Shown: positions 8,218 through 17,274, counted from the first letter of the stretch. The stretch: 64,000 nt of DNA from Polynucleobacter sp. MWH-CaK5 (GCF_018687615.1 NZ_CP061299.1:744001-808000), one strand, 5' to 3'. The notes: a model not told the origin generated them from the letters alone. Made by a program: numbers and translations.

Positions 8218-9894
8218 ATGACTGCATTAGCTTTAGCCCGAAAGTGGCGCCCAAGAGATTTTTCAACCTTAGTTGGCCAAGAACACGTGGTCAAAGCTTT
8301 GACCCATGCCCTTGATCAGCAACGCTTACACCACGCCTGGTTATTCACGGGCACTAGGGGGGTTGGTAAAACAACGATTTCTCGTATTTTGGCCAAGGCC
8401 CTCAATTGCACAGGTGCGGATGGTCAAGGTCAAATGACTTCACAGCCTTGTGGCAAGTGCCCAGCTTGTACTGAAATTGATGCTGGAAGATATGTCGATT
8501 ACATAGAAATGGACGCGGCGAGTAATCGTGGTGTGGATGATATGGCTCAATTGCTTGAGAAAGCCATGTATGCACCAAGCAGTGCCCGATTCAAGGTCTA
8601 CATGATTGACGAGGTTCACATGCTCACGGGTCATGCATTCAATGCAATGCTGAAAACCCTGGAAGAGCCACCGCCTCACGTTAAATTTATCTTGGCAACC
8701 ACTGATCCACAAAAGATTCCTGTGACAGTTTTATCGCGTTGCTTGCAATTCAATTTAAAACAAATGCCAGTGCCTTCAATTGTTGAGCATTTAGAAAAAA
8801 TTCTAGAGTCTGAGCAAGTTAAGTCTGACATTGGTGCATTGCGCATTTTGGCCAAAGCAGCCCAAGGCTCGATGCGTGATGCTTTATCTCTAACTGATCA
8901 GGCAATTGCTTATGCTGCAGGACCAGTGAGTGAATCTGCTGTGCGTGCCATGTTGGGTACATTGGATGAAACATATTTAATCCAAATTTTGGATGCTTTG
9001 AGAACTGGTGATGGCGCCTCATTGATTGCGATTGCAGACGAAATGGCTGCCAGAAGCTTATCTTTCTCCTTGGCGCTCCAAGACCTTGCTTCCTTGTTAC
9101 AAAAGATTGCCGTGGGTCAAACAGTGCCATCAGCAGTTTTAGATGATTGGCCTGAAGCATCAGAAGTCAGACGTTTGGCCACTCAGTTTGGCAAAGAAGA
9201 TATTCAGTTGTATTACCAAATTGCTATCACCAGCCGTCCAGATCTTTCTTTGGCACCCGATGAGCAAACTGGTTTCACCATGGCACTTTTGCGCATGTTG
9301 GCTTTTAAACCGGGTGATGGTTCGGGTTCAGTTAAATCTAGTCAATCAAATCAAGCGCCAAGAGCAGGTGGAACTTCTATCAGTTCCGCTGCCAAAGCAG
9401 CTGCAGCACCTAAGATGGCTACAACAGCTGCACCAGTGGCACCAGTAGCTCCGGTCGCCTCAGCACCTCAATCAACAGCTCCAAAATCATCTCCTGTGAG
9501 TTACAACTCAGAAGATCCAGATTGGCAATCATGGATGAAGGCTTTGCCGGTGAGAGGTTTGTTGCAACAGTTGGCATTTCAAACTGAACTGCAAAGCTGG
9601 AATGAGCAGGGCGATACAGTCAAAGCAACTGTGATCGTAGGCATGCCTCAGCTTGCGAGTAAAGAGAACGTCTCGCGCTTGCAAGAAGCTTTATCTAACC
9701 ACCTTGGTAAATCTGTCACGATTTTGATTGAGACAGGTAAAGCAAATCATTCCATCGCAGCTGTGGAGGCAAAGATCAAGCAAGAAAAACAAGAGGGTGC
9801 GGAAGAGTCGATTGCCAACGATGATTTTGTCAAAACGATTCAGGCTGAATTCGGTGCCACAGTTGTTCCTGGCAGCATTCGTCCCATTCAATAA
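8218..9894 (+). CDS. dnaX: DNA polymerase III subunit tau/gamma
   Basis: Clamp-loader ATPase that also tethers the replicative polymerases. The 558 residues begin with the conserved MTALALARKWRP. Walker A GTRGVGKT is at 45-52, the zinc-binding cysteines are C64, C78, C81 and C84, the Walker B region reads IDEVHML, and the sensor-1/arginine-finger stretch reads LATTDPQKIPVTVLSRC. After the clamp-loader domains comes an Ala/Pro/Ser-rich linker (about 375-425), then a shorter polymerase-binding C-terminal part than in E. coli (643 residues). I see no A AAA AAG slippery site near the linker, so a frameshift-made gamma form is not evident. It heads the dnaX-ybaB-recR cluster, in the same order as in E. 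coli. Confidence 0.96.
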   Translation: MTALALARKWRPRDFSTLVGQEHVVKALTHALDQQRLHHAWLFTGTRGVGKTTISRILAKALNCTGADGQGQMTSQPCGKCPACTEIDAGRYVDYIEMDAASNRGVDDMAQLLEKAMYAPSSARFKVYMIDEVHMLTGHAFNAMLKTLEEPPPHVKFILATTDPQKIPVTVLSRCLQFNLKQMPVPSIVEHLEKILESEQVKSDIGALRILAKAAQGSMRDALSLTDQAIAYAAGPVSESAVRAMLGTLDETYLIQILDALRTGDGASLIAIADEMAARSLSFSLALQDLASLLQKIAVGQTVPSAVLDDWPEASEVRRLATQFGKEDIQLYYQIAITSRPDLSLAPDEQTGFTMALLRMLAFKPGDGSGSVKSSQSNQAPRAGGTSISSAAKAAAAPKMATTAAPVAPVAPVASAPQSTAPKSSPVSYNSEDPDWQSWMKALPVRGLLQQLAFQTELQSWNEQGDTVKATVIVGMPQLASKENVSRLQEALSNHLGKSVTILIETGKANHSIAAVEAKIKQEKQEGAEESIANDDFVKTIQAEFGATVVPGSIRPIQ

Positions 9895-9933
9895 TTACTT
9901 ATAAAACCAAATATTCATTCGGAGAAATAAAGC

Positions 9934-10257
9934 ATGATGAAAGGTAATATCGCTGGCTTGATGAAGCAAGCTCAGCAGATGCAAGAAAACATGAAGCGCG
10001 CTCAGGCAGAGCTTGAGGCTCTAGAAGTTGTTGGTCAGGCCGCGGGTGGCTCTGTCAAAGTAACGATGACAGGTAAGCACGCATTGAAGCGCGTTGAGAT
10101 TGCTGACACTGCCATGGATGACAAAGAAATGCTTGAAGACTTATTGGTGACTGCTTATGCAGATGCTTATCGTCAAATTGAGCAGGTATCAAGTCAAAAG
10201 ATGTCTGGTGCGACGGCTGGTATGCCAATGCCACCAGGCTTTAAGTTGCCGTTTTGA
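9934..10257 (+). CDS. ybaB: YbaB/EbfC family nucleoid-associated protein
   Basis: Small dimeric DNA-binding protein of 107 residues. It starts MMKGNIAGLMKQAQQMQ, the family's N-terminal helix, and ends in the usual Gly/Met/Pro-rich tail (MPMPPGFKLPF). Family members bind DNA and shape the nucleoid; the link to RecR and DnaX is by neighbourhood across bacteria, and its exact job here is unknown. A GGAGAAA ribosome site lies about 9 bases upstream of the first ATG; a second ATG follows directly. It sits 39 bases after dnaX and 21 before recR. Confidence 0.95.
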   Translation: MMKGNIAGLMKQAQQMQENMKRAQAELEALEVVGQAAGGSVKVTMTGKHALKRVEIADTAMDDKEMLEDLLVTAYADAYRQIEQVSSQKMSGATAGMPMPPGFKLPF

Positions 10258-10278
10258 GATTGTTAGCGAATAGTCACA

Positions 10279-10905
10279 ATGTCAGAAAATAGATCACCTG
10301 ATCAAGCTCAAGATGCTTTGCAGCGAATGGTGCAAGCTTTGAGAGCATTGCCAGGTGTCGGGCCGAAGTCTGCGCAGCGAATGGCTTTTCATCTTCTGCA
10401 GCATGATCGCAATGGTGCTGCGGTACTGGGCCAAAGTTTGCTGGATGCGGTCAACCATATTCAGCATTGTTCATCGTGTAACACTTTTTCAGAGTTAAAT
10501 ATTTGTAGCACTTGCGCTGATGAGCGACGTGACCCAAGTATTTTGTGTGTGGTTGAAACTCCCGCGGATCAATTGATGGTTGAGCAAACCTTGACTTACA
10601 AAGGTCTGTATTTTGTCTTGATGGGCAGACTTTCTCCATTAGACGGTTTGGGTCCGAATGAAATTCATTTGGATCGATTGATTGAGCGCGTTGAGAAAAG
10701 CCCTGTGCCAGTTAAGGAGGTGGTGTTGGCAACCAACTTCACCAGTGAAGGTGAGGCCACTGCCCACTATATTGGTGAAATCATGAAGGTGCGCAACATC
10801 AAAGTATCAAGAATTGCCAGAGGTGTTCCAGTGGGTGGTGAGCTCGAGTATGTTGATGCCAGCACCTTAGCAAGAGCGATGATGGATCGTCGCTCAGTCA
10901 GTTAA
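10279..10905 (+). CDS. recR: Recombination protein RecR
   Basis: Acts with RecF/RecO to load RecA on gapped DNA. The 208 residues show, in order, a helix-hairpin-helix (LPGVGPKSAQRMAF, about 24-37), a four-cysteine zinc finger (C64, C67, C76, C79) and a Toprim domain (from VVETPADQ to the GEATAHY region), then the conserved tail GVPVGGELEYVD. It lies in the dnaX-ybaB-recR cluster and is followed only 14 bases later by surE, with no terminator visible. Confidence 0.97.
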   Translation: MSENRSPDQAQDALQRMVQALRALPGVGPKSAQRMAFHLLQHDRNGAAVLGQSLLDAVNHIQHCSSCNTFSELNICSTCADERRDPSILCVVETPADQLMVEQTLTYKGLYFVLMGRLSPLDGLGPNEIHLDRLIERVEKSPVPVKEVVLATNFTSEGEATAHYIGEIMKVRNIKVSRIARGVPVGGELEYVDASTLARAMMDRRSVS

Positions 10906-10919
10906 TTTCTTAGGATTTC

Positions 10920-11702
10920 ATGCACATTCTGATCGCAAACGATGATGGTTATCTGGCTCCAGGTTTATTGGCCTTAGTGAATGTTCTTCGCCCGTTAGGC
11001 AAGATCACCGTGATTGCTCCTGAGCAAAATCACAGTGGCGCATCTAACTCTCTGACTTTGTCTCGACCATTGACGGTCAATCGCATGGCTGGTGGTGACA
11101 GAGATAATTTTTTGTATGTGAATGGCACTCCAACTGATTGCGTGCACATCGCTTTGACTGGTTTGCTAGATTCAAAACCTGATTTGGTGGTTTCTGGTAT
11201 CAATCAAGGTGAGAACATGGGTGAAGATGTTCTTTATTCAGGCACCGTGGCTGCTGCCATTGAAGGAGTGATGTTTGGTATTCCAGCGATAGCTTTTTCT
11301 CAAGTAGCCAAAGGTTGGGCAAGACTTGATGATGCTGCTCAAATCGCCAGAGACATCGTGATGCAACAGATCAGCTCTCCCGTGGATGGAAGTTTGGCTG
11401 CAGGTCAAAAACCTACCTTACTCAATGTGAATATCCCAAATCTTCCTTATGAATCTCTCAAGTCATGGAGAGTGACGAGATTAGGTAACAGACATCATTC
11501 GCAAAATGTCATCATGCAAAATAATCCGCGTGGTGAGCCTATTTATTGGATCGGACCTCCTGGTGATGCACGAGATGCAACCGAAGGAACTGACTTTCAT
11601 GCAATCAATCAAGGGCAGGTGTCTATCACTCCTTTGCAATTGGATTTATCCCATTTGCAAACACGTGAAAAAATGATCCAGTCTCAGTGGCAAAAAAATT
11701 AA
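10920..11702 (+). CDS. surE: 5'/3'-nucleotidase SurE
   Basis: Metal-dependent phosphatase acting on nucleoside monophosphates, tied to stationary-phase survival. The 260 residues start MHILIANDDGYLAPG, containing the metal-binding D8-D9 motif. The second conserved block SGINQGENMGEDVLYSGTV, with metal and substrate ligands, lies around residues 95-115. It opens the surE-pcm-nlpD-rpoS order known from other proteobacteria. No promoter stands out in the 14-base gap after recR, so it may be read from dnaX or from a promoter inside recR. Confidence 0.96.
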   Translation: MHILIANDDGYLAPGLLALVNVLRPLGKITVIAPEQNHSGASNSLTLSRPLTVNRMAGGDRDNFLYVNGTPTDCVHIALTGLLDSKPDLVVSGINQGENMGEDVLYSGTVAAAIEGVMFGIPAIAFSQVAKGWARLDDAAQIARDIVMQQISSPVDGSLAAGQKPTLLNVNIPNLPYESLKSWRVTRLGNRHHSQNVIMQNNPRGEPIYWIGPPGDARDATEGTDFHAINQGQVSITPLQLDLSHLQTREKMIQSQWQKN

Positions 11703-11711
11703 TTTAATAGG

Positions 11712-12374
11712 TTGTTTGTGGTTAAAAAAGATCCCATGTTCGATAAGGCACGTCTTCAATTAGCAGAAAAAGTTGCTGCTAGTGGGGTGCGTAATCGTCA
11801 GGTATTAGAAGCAATTGCGACTGTGCCACGCCATGCATTCATTGATCATGCGCTTGATGCAAGAGCCTATGAAGATTCAGCTTTACCGATTGGACATCAG
11901 CAAACAATTTCAAAGCCATCAGTGGTGGCTCGCATGGTTGAACTATTGATGCGCCCCAAGAAAGACCTTGGTAAGGTCCTGGAAATTGGTACTGGCTGTG
12001 GCTATCAGGCGGCTATTTTGAGTTTGCTTGCCCAAGAGGTTTATTCAATTGAGCGAATCAAGCCTTTACATGAGCAAGCCAGGGCAAAGCTAAGACCTTT
12101 CAGAATCCCTAATTTGCGCCTTGTTTATGGAGATGGCATCCGAGGCTTGCCACAAGCCGCTCCGTTTGATGGAATCATCCTGGCAGCAGCTGGTTTGGGT
12201 ATCCCAGACCCACTATTAGACCAATTGGCTATTGGCGGTCGTTTGGTGGCTCCGGTCGCTAAAAACGAAGAAGAGCAGCAATTGGTTGTGGTCGAGCGGG
12301 TCAGTTCACAGCGTTATCAAAGAACTGTTCTTGAAGAAGTATTTTTTGTGCCTTTACAATCAGGTATTGTGTAA
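11712..12374 (+). CDS. pcm: Protein-L-isoaspartate O-methyltransferase
   Basis: Repairs isoaspartyl damage in proteins using S-adenosylmethionine. It carries the family motifs VPRHAFID, GHQQTISKPSVVARM (substrate and SAM pocket) and the SAM-binding LEIGTGCGYQAA. The start is uncertain: TTG at 11712 (220 residues), GTG at 11718 or ATG at 11736 (212 residues) are all in frame and none has a strong ribosome site. The ATG is close to the usual start of the conserved domain. It lies between surE (9-base gap) and nlpD (41-base gap). Confidence 0.93.
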   Translation: MFVVKKDPMFDKARLQLAEKVAASGVRNRQVLEAIATVPRHAFIDHALDARAYEDSALPIGHQQTISKPSVVARMVELLMRPKKDLGKVLEIGTGCGYQAAILSLLAQEVYSIERIKPLHEQARAKLRPFRIPNLRLVYGDGIRGLPQAAPFDGIILAAAGLGIPDPLLDQLAIGGRLVAPVAKNEEEQQLVVVERVSSQRYQRTVLEEVFFVPLQSGIV

Positions 12375-12415
12375 TTTAATCGCTGTTTAATTGTGTTTTT
12401 TACTGCTGTGAGCTT

Positions 12416-13216
12416 ATGAATTTCCCCCGTTTATTGATTGTTACTTTGGCCATTTCGACTGTTGTGTTTCAGTCGGGTTGCGCAACGCGCTCTGCACCCG
12501 CACCTGTGGTTGATCGTTCTGGTGGTAAAGGTGCAAGCCTTGAACCAGTGCAGGCAGGTTTCTATCGTATTAAACGCGGCGACACTTTATTGAGAATTGC
12601 CCTAGATCATGGTCAATCTCATCGCGACATTGCAGAGTGGAACAACATTGCAGACATGAATCAAATTGAAGTTGATCAAGTGATTCGTGTGGTGCCTCCA
12701 AGATCAGCTAAAGCAATGACTTCGAAAGTTGAAGTCAAGCAAGAAAAGCCAAGCGCAGCTAAAGATGTTGTGAAGCCATCGGACAAAATGAAAGATGAGA
12801 AGCTGGCGAAGAACGAGACTAAGGTAGAAAAGTCTAATGATGTTGCTTCTGATGCTGGCATCAAGCTTTCTTGGCCATCAAAGGGCAATGTGGTTGATCG
12901 CTTTGACGAAGGTAAAAATAAAGGTATTGATATTTCCGGTAAATCTGGCGACCCAATTCAGGCCGCTGCAGATGGCAAAGTAGTTTATGCCGGTAATAGT
13001 TTGAGAGGTTACGGTAATTTGGTGATTGTGAAGCATGACAACACTTATTTAACAGCCTATGCTCACAATAAAACCCTTCTTGTTAAAGAGGGTGACAGCG
13101 TTAAGAAAGCCCAAAAAATTGCTGAGATGGGTAATACCGATGCTGATCAGGTGAAATTGCATTTTGAAGTTCGTAAACACGGCAAACCTGTTGATCCAAT
13201 GTCTTATCTTCCTTGA
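12416..13216 (+). CDS. nlpD: NlpD-like LysM/M23 lipoprotein, probable amidase activator
   Basis: Envelope lipoprotein of 266 residues. The signal peptide ends in FQSG with lipidated C22. A LysM peptidoglycan-binding domain follows (about 51-95, beginning FYRIKRGDTL), then a Lys/Glu/Ala-rich linker and a C-terminal M23 domain (about 160-266). In the M23 domain the first zinc histidine is absent: the motif reads KNKGIDISG, with K where active LytM enzymes have H. AYAHN and LHFEVR remain. E. coli NlpD is degenerate at the same place and activates amidase AmiC instead of cutting peptidoglycan, so an activator role is inferred here. In E. coli, rpoS is driven from inside nlpD. Confidence 0.9.
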   Translation: MNFPRLLIVTLAISTVVFQSGCATRSAPAPVVDRSGGKGASLEPVQAGFYRIKRGDTLLRIALDHGQSHRDIAEWNNIADMNQIEVDQVIRVVPPRSAKAMTSKVEVKQEKPSAAKDVVKPSDKMKDEKLAKNETKVEKSNDVASDAGIKLSWPSKGNVVDRFDEGKNKGIDISGKSGDPIQAAADGKVVYAGNSLRGYGNLVIVKHDNTYLTAYAHNKTLLVKEGDSVKKAQKIAEMGNTDADQVKLHFEVRKHGKPVDPMSYLP

Positions 13217-13218
13217 GT

Positions 13219-14178
13219 ATGACCAAATCATTAGACTCAGATAACAGCTCATTCAATGACTTTTCTGAGCTAACTGATTTAAACAGTCAAGAGCTGGATG
13301 CGGACGAATTAAAAGAAGTTTTAGCTGCCGAATTGTCTGCGGATCTCGTGCAGCGCTACTTACAGCAAATCTCCAGTAAACCTTTATTCACCCCCGAAGA
13401 AGAACTCAAGGTCGCTACTCAGGCTCAGGCTGGTGATTTTTCAGCAAGACAGGCCATGATTGAGCATAACTTGCGTTTGGTCGTGAGCATTGCCAAAACC
13501 TATATGCATCGCGGTTTACCTTTGCCTGACCTCATTGAGGAAGGTAACTTGGGGTTGATGCATGCTCTTGAGAAGTTTGAGCCTCAGCGTGGCTTTAGAT
13601 TTTCAACCTACGCCACTTGGTGGATCAGGCAAAGTGTCGAGAAGGCTTTGATGAGCCAAGTTAGAACTGTTCGTTTGCCTGTTCATGTCATTAGAGAAAT
13701 TAACCAGGTACTAAGAGCTAGACGTTTTTTAGAGCAAGCTTTGGGAGCTGAAGGCAGATCTCCAGACCTTGAAGACATTGCCAGTTTGACTGGGAAATCT
13801 TTAGAAGATGTTGCTGATGCTCTAGCTTTGGCAGAGCACACCACATCGTTAGATGCGCCGCGAGATTTAGATCCTGGCTCGAGCCTGCTCGATTTTATTT
13901 CTGATGACCGCAGCGCCTCTCCTGATCAGGAAGTTGAGAAGTCTCAGCTCGAAGAGATGTTGAGGAACTGGCTTAAAAATTTAAAGGAAGATCAGCGCAT
14001 GGTGATCATCAGGCGTTATGGCCTCGATAATCAAGAGCCGGCAACCTTGGAAGGTCTTGCGAAGGAGTTGAGTTTGTCGAAAGAGCGTGTTCGTCAAATC
14101 CAGCAAGAGTCTTTGATTAAACTAAAGAAACATTTATCGAGTCATGGCTTGGATAAAGGTTCAGTTCTTGATGATTGA
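13219..14178 (+). CDS. rpoS: RNA polymerase sigma factor RpoS
   Basis: Stationary-phase/general stress sigma factor. Region 1.2 reads DLVQRYLQQISSKPLFTPEEE, region 2 has MIEHNLRLVVSIAKTYMHRGL and the -10-reading GFRFSTYATWWIRQSVEKAL. Region 3 follows, and region 4 carries LAKELSLSKERVRQIQQESLIKL. From the ATG at 13219 it has 319 residues; a TTG at 13213 overlapping the nlpD stop is the other possible start. No Shine-Dalgarno sequence is obvious, in keeping with translation-level control known for rpoS elsewhere. Its place after surE-pcm-nlpD supports RpoS rather than another sigma-70 paralog. Confidence 0.94.
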   Translation: MTKSLDSDNSSFNDFSELTDLNSQELDADELKEVLAAELSADLVQRYLQQISSKPLFTPEEELKVATQAQAGDFSARQAMIEHNLRLVVSIAKTYMHRGLPLPDLIEEGNLGLMHALEKFEPQRGFRFSTYATWWIRQSVEKALMSQVRTVRLPVHVIREINQVLRARRFLEQALGAEGRSPDLEDIASLTGKSLEDVADALALAEHTTSLDAPRDLDPGSSLLDFISDDRSASPDQEVEKSQLEEMLRNWLKNLKEDQRMVIIRRYGLDNQEPATLEGLAKELSLSKERVRQIQQESLIKLKKHLSSHGLDKGSVLDD

Positions 14179-14241
14179 TCCTTGTTTCTTGCTTGTGACC
14201 CTAACAAATGAATCTAATCAATAAAGAGAAAGATATTTTTC

Positions 14242-15075
14242 ATGGCTGGCGTATTAGTTTTTGACATTGAAACCATTCCTGATGCAGCTGGCATCAGGCG
14301 CTTAGAAAACATACCTGATTCAGTGTCAGATGAAGAGGTTGTTAATCAAGCGCTGGCTATTCGCAAAGAAAAGACTGGCAGTGAATTCATGCCCTTGCAT
14401 TTGCACAAGGTTGTGGCAATTTCATGCGTCATTCGGCGAACCACCAAAGACGGTTCTCCTCAATTCAAAGTGGGCAGTCTTGGTGATGCAGGAAGTTCTG
14501 AAAAAGAAATCATCCAAGCATTCTTTGACTTGATTGAAAAATACACGCCTCAGTTAGTTTCTTGGAATGGCAGTGGCTTTGACTTGCCTGTGTTGCATTA
14601 CCGCGCTTTATTGAATGGGGTGGTGTCTTCTAGATATTGGGAGATGGGTGAGAGCGGTGATAGTGATAGCAGAGACTTTAAGTGGAATAACTACATCAGT
14701 CGCTATCACATGCGCCACATTGATTTGATGGATTTGCTGGCAAAGTTTTCTGGCCGTGCCAATGCACCTCTAGATGCTTTGGCGAAGCTCTGTGGTTTCC
14801 CTGGAAAGATGGGGATGGATGGTGGCCAGGTCTGGCAGGGTTTTTTAGATGGCAAGATCAAAGAAATTCGCGATTATTGTGAAACTGATGTTGTGAATAC
14901 TTATCTGGTCTATTGTCGTTTTCAAAGAATGCGTGGTGGAGTTTCTCCTGAGGAATATGAAGAAGAGATTCAGTTTGTTAAAAATGAATTACTCAAAGAG
15001 TCTAAAACTCCCAATGGCGCTTTTTGGCAAGAGTACTTGAGTAATTTTTCTACAGATTCAAAAGATAGCCTGTGA
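14242..15075 (+). CDS. Predicted 3'-5' exonuclease of the PolB exonuclease-like family
   Basis: A 277-residue RNase H-fold exonuclease. Exo I is VFDIETIPD at the N-terminus, Exo II is SWNGSGFDLPVLHYRAL (about 110-126) and Exo III is RDYCETDVVNTYLVY (about 213-227), which together supply the acidic metal ligands. This matches the Pfam family of predicted exonucleases related to the PolB proofreading domain. Its substrate is not known from sequence. An AAAGAGAAAG ribosome site precedes the ATG. Its stop overlaps the rlmD GTG start (GTGA), so the two are translationally coupled. Confidence 0.88.
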   Translation: MAGVLVFDIETIPDAAGIRRLENIPDSVSDEEVVNQALAIRKEKTGSEFMPLHLHKVVAISCVIRRTTKDGSPQFKVGSLGDAGSSEKEIIQAFFDLIEKYTPQLVSWNGSGFDLPVLHYRALLNGVVSSRYWEMGESGDSDSRDFKWNNYISRYHMRHIDLMDLLAKFSGRANAPLDALAKLCGFPGKMGMDGGQVWQGFLDGKIKEIRDYCETDVVNTYLVYCRFQRMRGGVSPEEYEEEIQFVKNELLKESKTPNGAFWQEYLSNFSTDSKDSL

Positions 15076-16430
15076 CCAGAGTCATTGTTGAATCCCTGAA
15101 CCTTGAAGCTCAAGGTGTTGCTAGACCATTGGATGAAAATGGTAAGCCTGGAAAAGTCGTATTCATTGACGGGGCTTTACCTAGGGAAGATGTTGAATTT
15201 CAATCTTATAAAGTCAAAAGTAAATTCGAGTTAGCCAAGCTCACCCATATTTATAAAACATCATCGAGTCGCGTCACTCCAAAATGTCCTTCTTTCAATG
15301 AATGTGGCGGTTGCTCCATGCAACATTTGGACGCTAGAGCCCAATTAGCGATGAAGCAAAGAGTGTTGGAAGATAACCTGAAGTACTTGGGTCGCGTCCG
15401 TCCCGAGGTCATGTTGCGTCCCATATCAGGACCCACTTGGGAATATCGCTATCGTGGCCGCTTATCCATCTTCAAGATTCCTAAAGGTCGCGTGCTGGTT
15501 GGGTTTCATCAGAAAAAAGGTAGCCGCATCACTGACATGTTGTCTTGCGATATTTTGCCAGCCCATGTTTCTGATTTATTGCCCCGTTGGAGAGAGTTGA
15601 TTTCTCAGCTATCGATTCCTGGTGAGCTTGCTCAATTAGAGTTTGCGATTGGCGAAGGTAAAACACCAGGTTCTTTGACCACAGCTTTTGTTTTAAGACA
15701 TTTGGAACCATTGAGTTCTGATGATCAGCAAAAACTGATTAATTTTTCACAAATCCAAAACATTGATATGTGGCTTCAACCTGCCGGTCTCGACAGTGCC
15801 TATCCACTGCATCCTGCAGAGAGTCATCTTTGTTATCGACTTCCAGAGTTTGATATTGAAATGCCCTTCAAGCCAACGGACTTTACCCAGGTTAATCATC
15901 AAGTGAATAGGGTGTTGGTCAGTAAAGCGATTCAGTTGTTGGCACCACAGTCTTCTGATCGTGTACTTGATTTATTTTGCGGTATTGGCAACTTCACTTT
16001 GCCTCTGGCCAGAAGGGCTGCTGAAGTTTTTGGTATTGAGGGCAGTGATGAGTTAACCAAGCGAGCTAAAGAAAACACTGTTCACAATCATTTGGGAGAG
16101 CGAGTTAACTTTGCTTGTAGCAATTTATTTGAAGTGACCCCAAGCGTTATTCAGTCTTGGGGCAAGGCTGATAAATGGTTGATTGATCCACCTCGAGATG
16201 GGGCGATGGCTTTGGCAAACTCTTTGGCCTTGATGGCTAACTCAGGTAATTCTGAAGAAAAATCTTATTTGCCAAAACGCATTGTTTACGTCTCTTGTAA
16301 TCCTGCTACTTTAGCTAGAGATGTCGGCATTTTGGTGGGGCAAGCGGGCTATCGCTTGAAAGCGGCTGGTGTGATCAATATGTTCCCGCACACCTCACAT
16401 GTTGAATCGATGGCTGTTTTTGAGCGTTAA
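15072..16430 (+). CDS. rlmD: 23S rRNA (uracil-1939-C5)-methyltransferase RlmD
   Basis: Uses SAM to make m5U1939 in 23S rRNA. The 452 residues begin with a TRAM domain, then iron-sulfur cluster cysteines C72, C78, C81 and C159. The methyltransferase core shows FTQVNHQVNRVLV, the SAM motif VLDLFCGIGNFTL, IDPPRDGA, and the catalytic cysteine C409 in YVSCNP. The start codon is GTG at 15072, overlapping the exonuclease stop. A bidirectional hairpin terminator follows 19 bases later. Confidence 0.95.
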   Translation: MTRVIVESLNLEAQGVARPLDENGKPGKVVFIDGALPREDVEFQSYKVKSKFELAKLTHIYKTSSSRVTPKCPSFNECGGCSMQHLDARAQLAMKQRVLEDNLKYLGRVRPEVMLRPISGPTWEYRYRGRLSIFKIPKGRVLVGFHQKKGSRITDMLSCDILPAHVSDLLPRWRELISQLSIPGELAQLEFAIGEGKTPGSLTTAFVLRHLEPLSSDDQQKLINFSQIQNIDMWLQPAGLDSAYPLHPAESHLCYRLPEFDIEMPFKPTDFTQVNHQVNRVLVSKAIQLLAPQSSDRVLDLFCGIGNFTLPLARRAAEVFGIEGSDELTKRAKENTVHNHLGERVNFACSNLFEVTPSVIQSWGKADKWLIDPPRDGAMALANSLALMANSGNSEEKSYLPKRIVYVSCNPATLARDVGILVGQAGYRLKAAGVINMFPHTSHVESMAVFER

Positions 16431-16449
16431 TTCATAGAGCTTCAAATAA

Positions 16450-16474
16450 AAAAGGCCAGCAATGCTGGCCTTTT
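16450..16474. terminator. Bidirectional intrinsic terminator between rlmD and the BI-1 gene
   Basis: AAAAGGCCAGCA (16450-16461) and TGCTGGCCTTTT (16463-16474) are perfect inverted repeats with a T-tract on each strand. The two flanking genes converge here, so one hairpin can stop both. Confidence 0.92.
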
Positions 16475-16492
16475 CGTTTTATCGGTTGGAAT

Positions 16493-17194
16493 TTACTCGC
16501 GGTCGCCACCGAAGATACCCAACAATGCTAGCAAATTGCTGAACACGTTGTATACGCTCAAGTAGATACTCAAAGTTGCCACCACATAGTTTGTTTCACC
16601 GCCGTTGATCACGCGCTGTACGTCAACCAAAATGAATGCAGAGAAGATCGCAATCGCTACAACACTGATTGTGAGCATCAAAGCAGGCATTTGAAGCCAA
16701 ATGTTAGCCACTGAAGCAAGAATCAACAAAATCACGCCGATGAATAACCATTTGCCAAGACCTTGTGACAAGTCTTTCTTAACGGTGCCAGCCAAGCTAG
16801 CCATGCCCGCAAAAATCACCGCAGTGCCACCAAAGGCTGTCATGATCAAGCTTGCGCCATTGCTGAAGCCTAGGATTGAGCCAATCAAGCGTGAGAGCAT
16901 GAGACCCATGAAAAATGTGAAGCCCAGCAATAGAACAACGCCTAGACCAGAATCTTTGTTCTTTTCAATTGCCCAGAAAAAACCGAAGGCGATCGCGAAG
17001 AATGCGATCAAACCAATGAAAGGGCTTCCAGCAAAGAGTGAAAATCCTGTCGCAACACCAATCCAAGCGCCCAAAACTGTAGGCACCATTGATAACGCTA
17101 AAAGTGCGTAGGTGTTACGTAACACCCGGTTGCGGACCTGAACGCTGGATGTAGCGCCGCTATTTCCAAAACCATAAGTGTTTAAATCGCTCAT
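16493..17194 (-). CDS. Bax inhibitor-1/YccA family inner membrane protein
   Basis: Integral membrane protein of 233 residues with about seven hydrophobic spans, of the BI-1 (UPF0005/YccA) family. E. coli YccA binds and modulates FtsH; other members leak calcium or protons. The local role is unknown, though hflK and hflC, which also act on FtsH, lie 9 kb away. An in-frame ATG at 17218 would add 8 residues, but the ATG at 17194 has an AAAGGAG ribosome site at ideal spacing and begins the conserved MSDLNTYGF, so I use it. Conserved C-terminal acidic positions (VDVQRVINGGETNY) are present. Confidence 0.93.
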   Translation of the reverse strand: MSDLNTYGFGNSGATSSVQVRNRVLRNTYALLALSMVPTVLGAWIGVATGFSLFAGSPFIGLIAFFAIAFGFFWAIEKNKDSGLGVVLLLGFTFFMGLMLSRLIGSILGFSNGASLIMTAFGGTAVIFAGMASLAGTVKKDLSQGLGKWLFIGVILLILASVANIWLQMPALMLTISVVAIAIFSAFILVDVQRVINGGETNYVVATLSIYLSVYNVFSNLLALLGIFGGDRE

Positions 17195-17247
17195 TGAAAC
17201 TCCTTTATGTATAAACATGACTCGTCCACCACTGGACTCGTACTCTA

Positions 17248-17274
17248 AGTATAGACATTTCCCATGAATTTCAA
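17248..17274 (-). promoter_or_regulatory. Candidate promoter of the BI-1 gene
   Basis: On the minus strand TTGAAA (17274-17269) and TATACT (17253-17248) are separated by 15 bases, short for sigma-70. The CCTTGAAA part resembles a heat-shock -35 box, but no matching CCCCAT-type -10 follows, so sigma-70 is the simpler reading. Confidence 0.4.

Noticed and set aside
8218..9894. Programmed frameshift site in dnaX
   Set aside because: A-rich runs such as AGAAAAAATT near 8793 lie inside the ATPase domains, and no A AAA AAG with a following stem appears near the linker.
16701..17111. 136-codon plus-strand frame over the BI-1 gene
   Set aside because: Antisense of a membrane protein; its Lys/Pro/Ala content is just the complement of hydrophobic codons.
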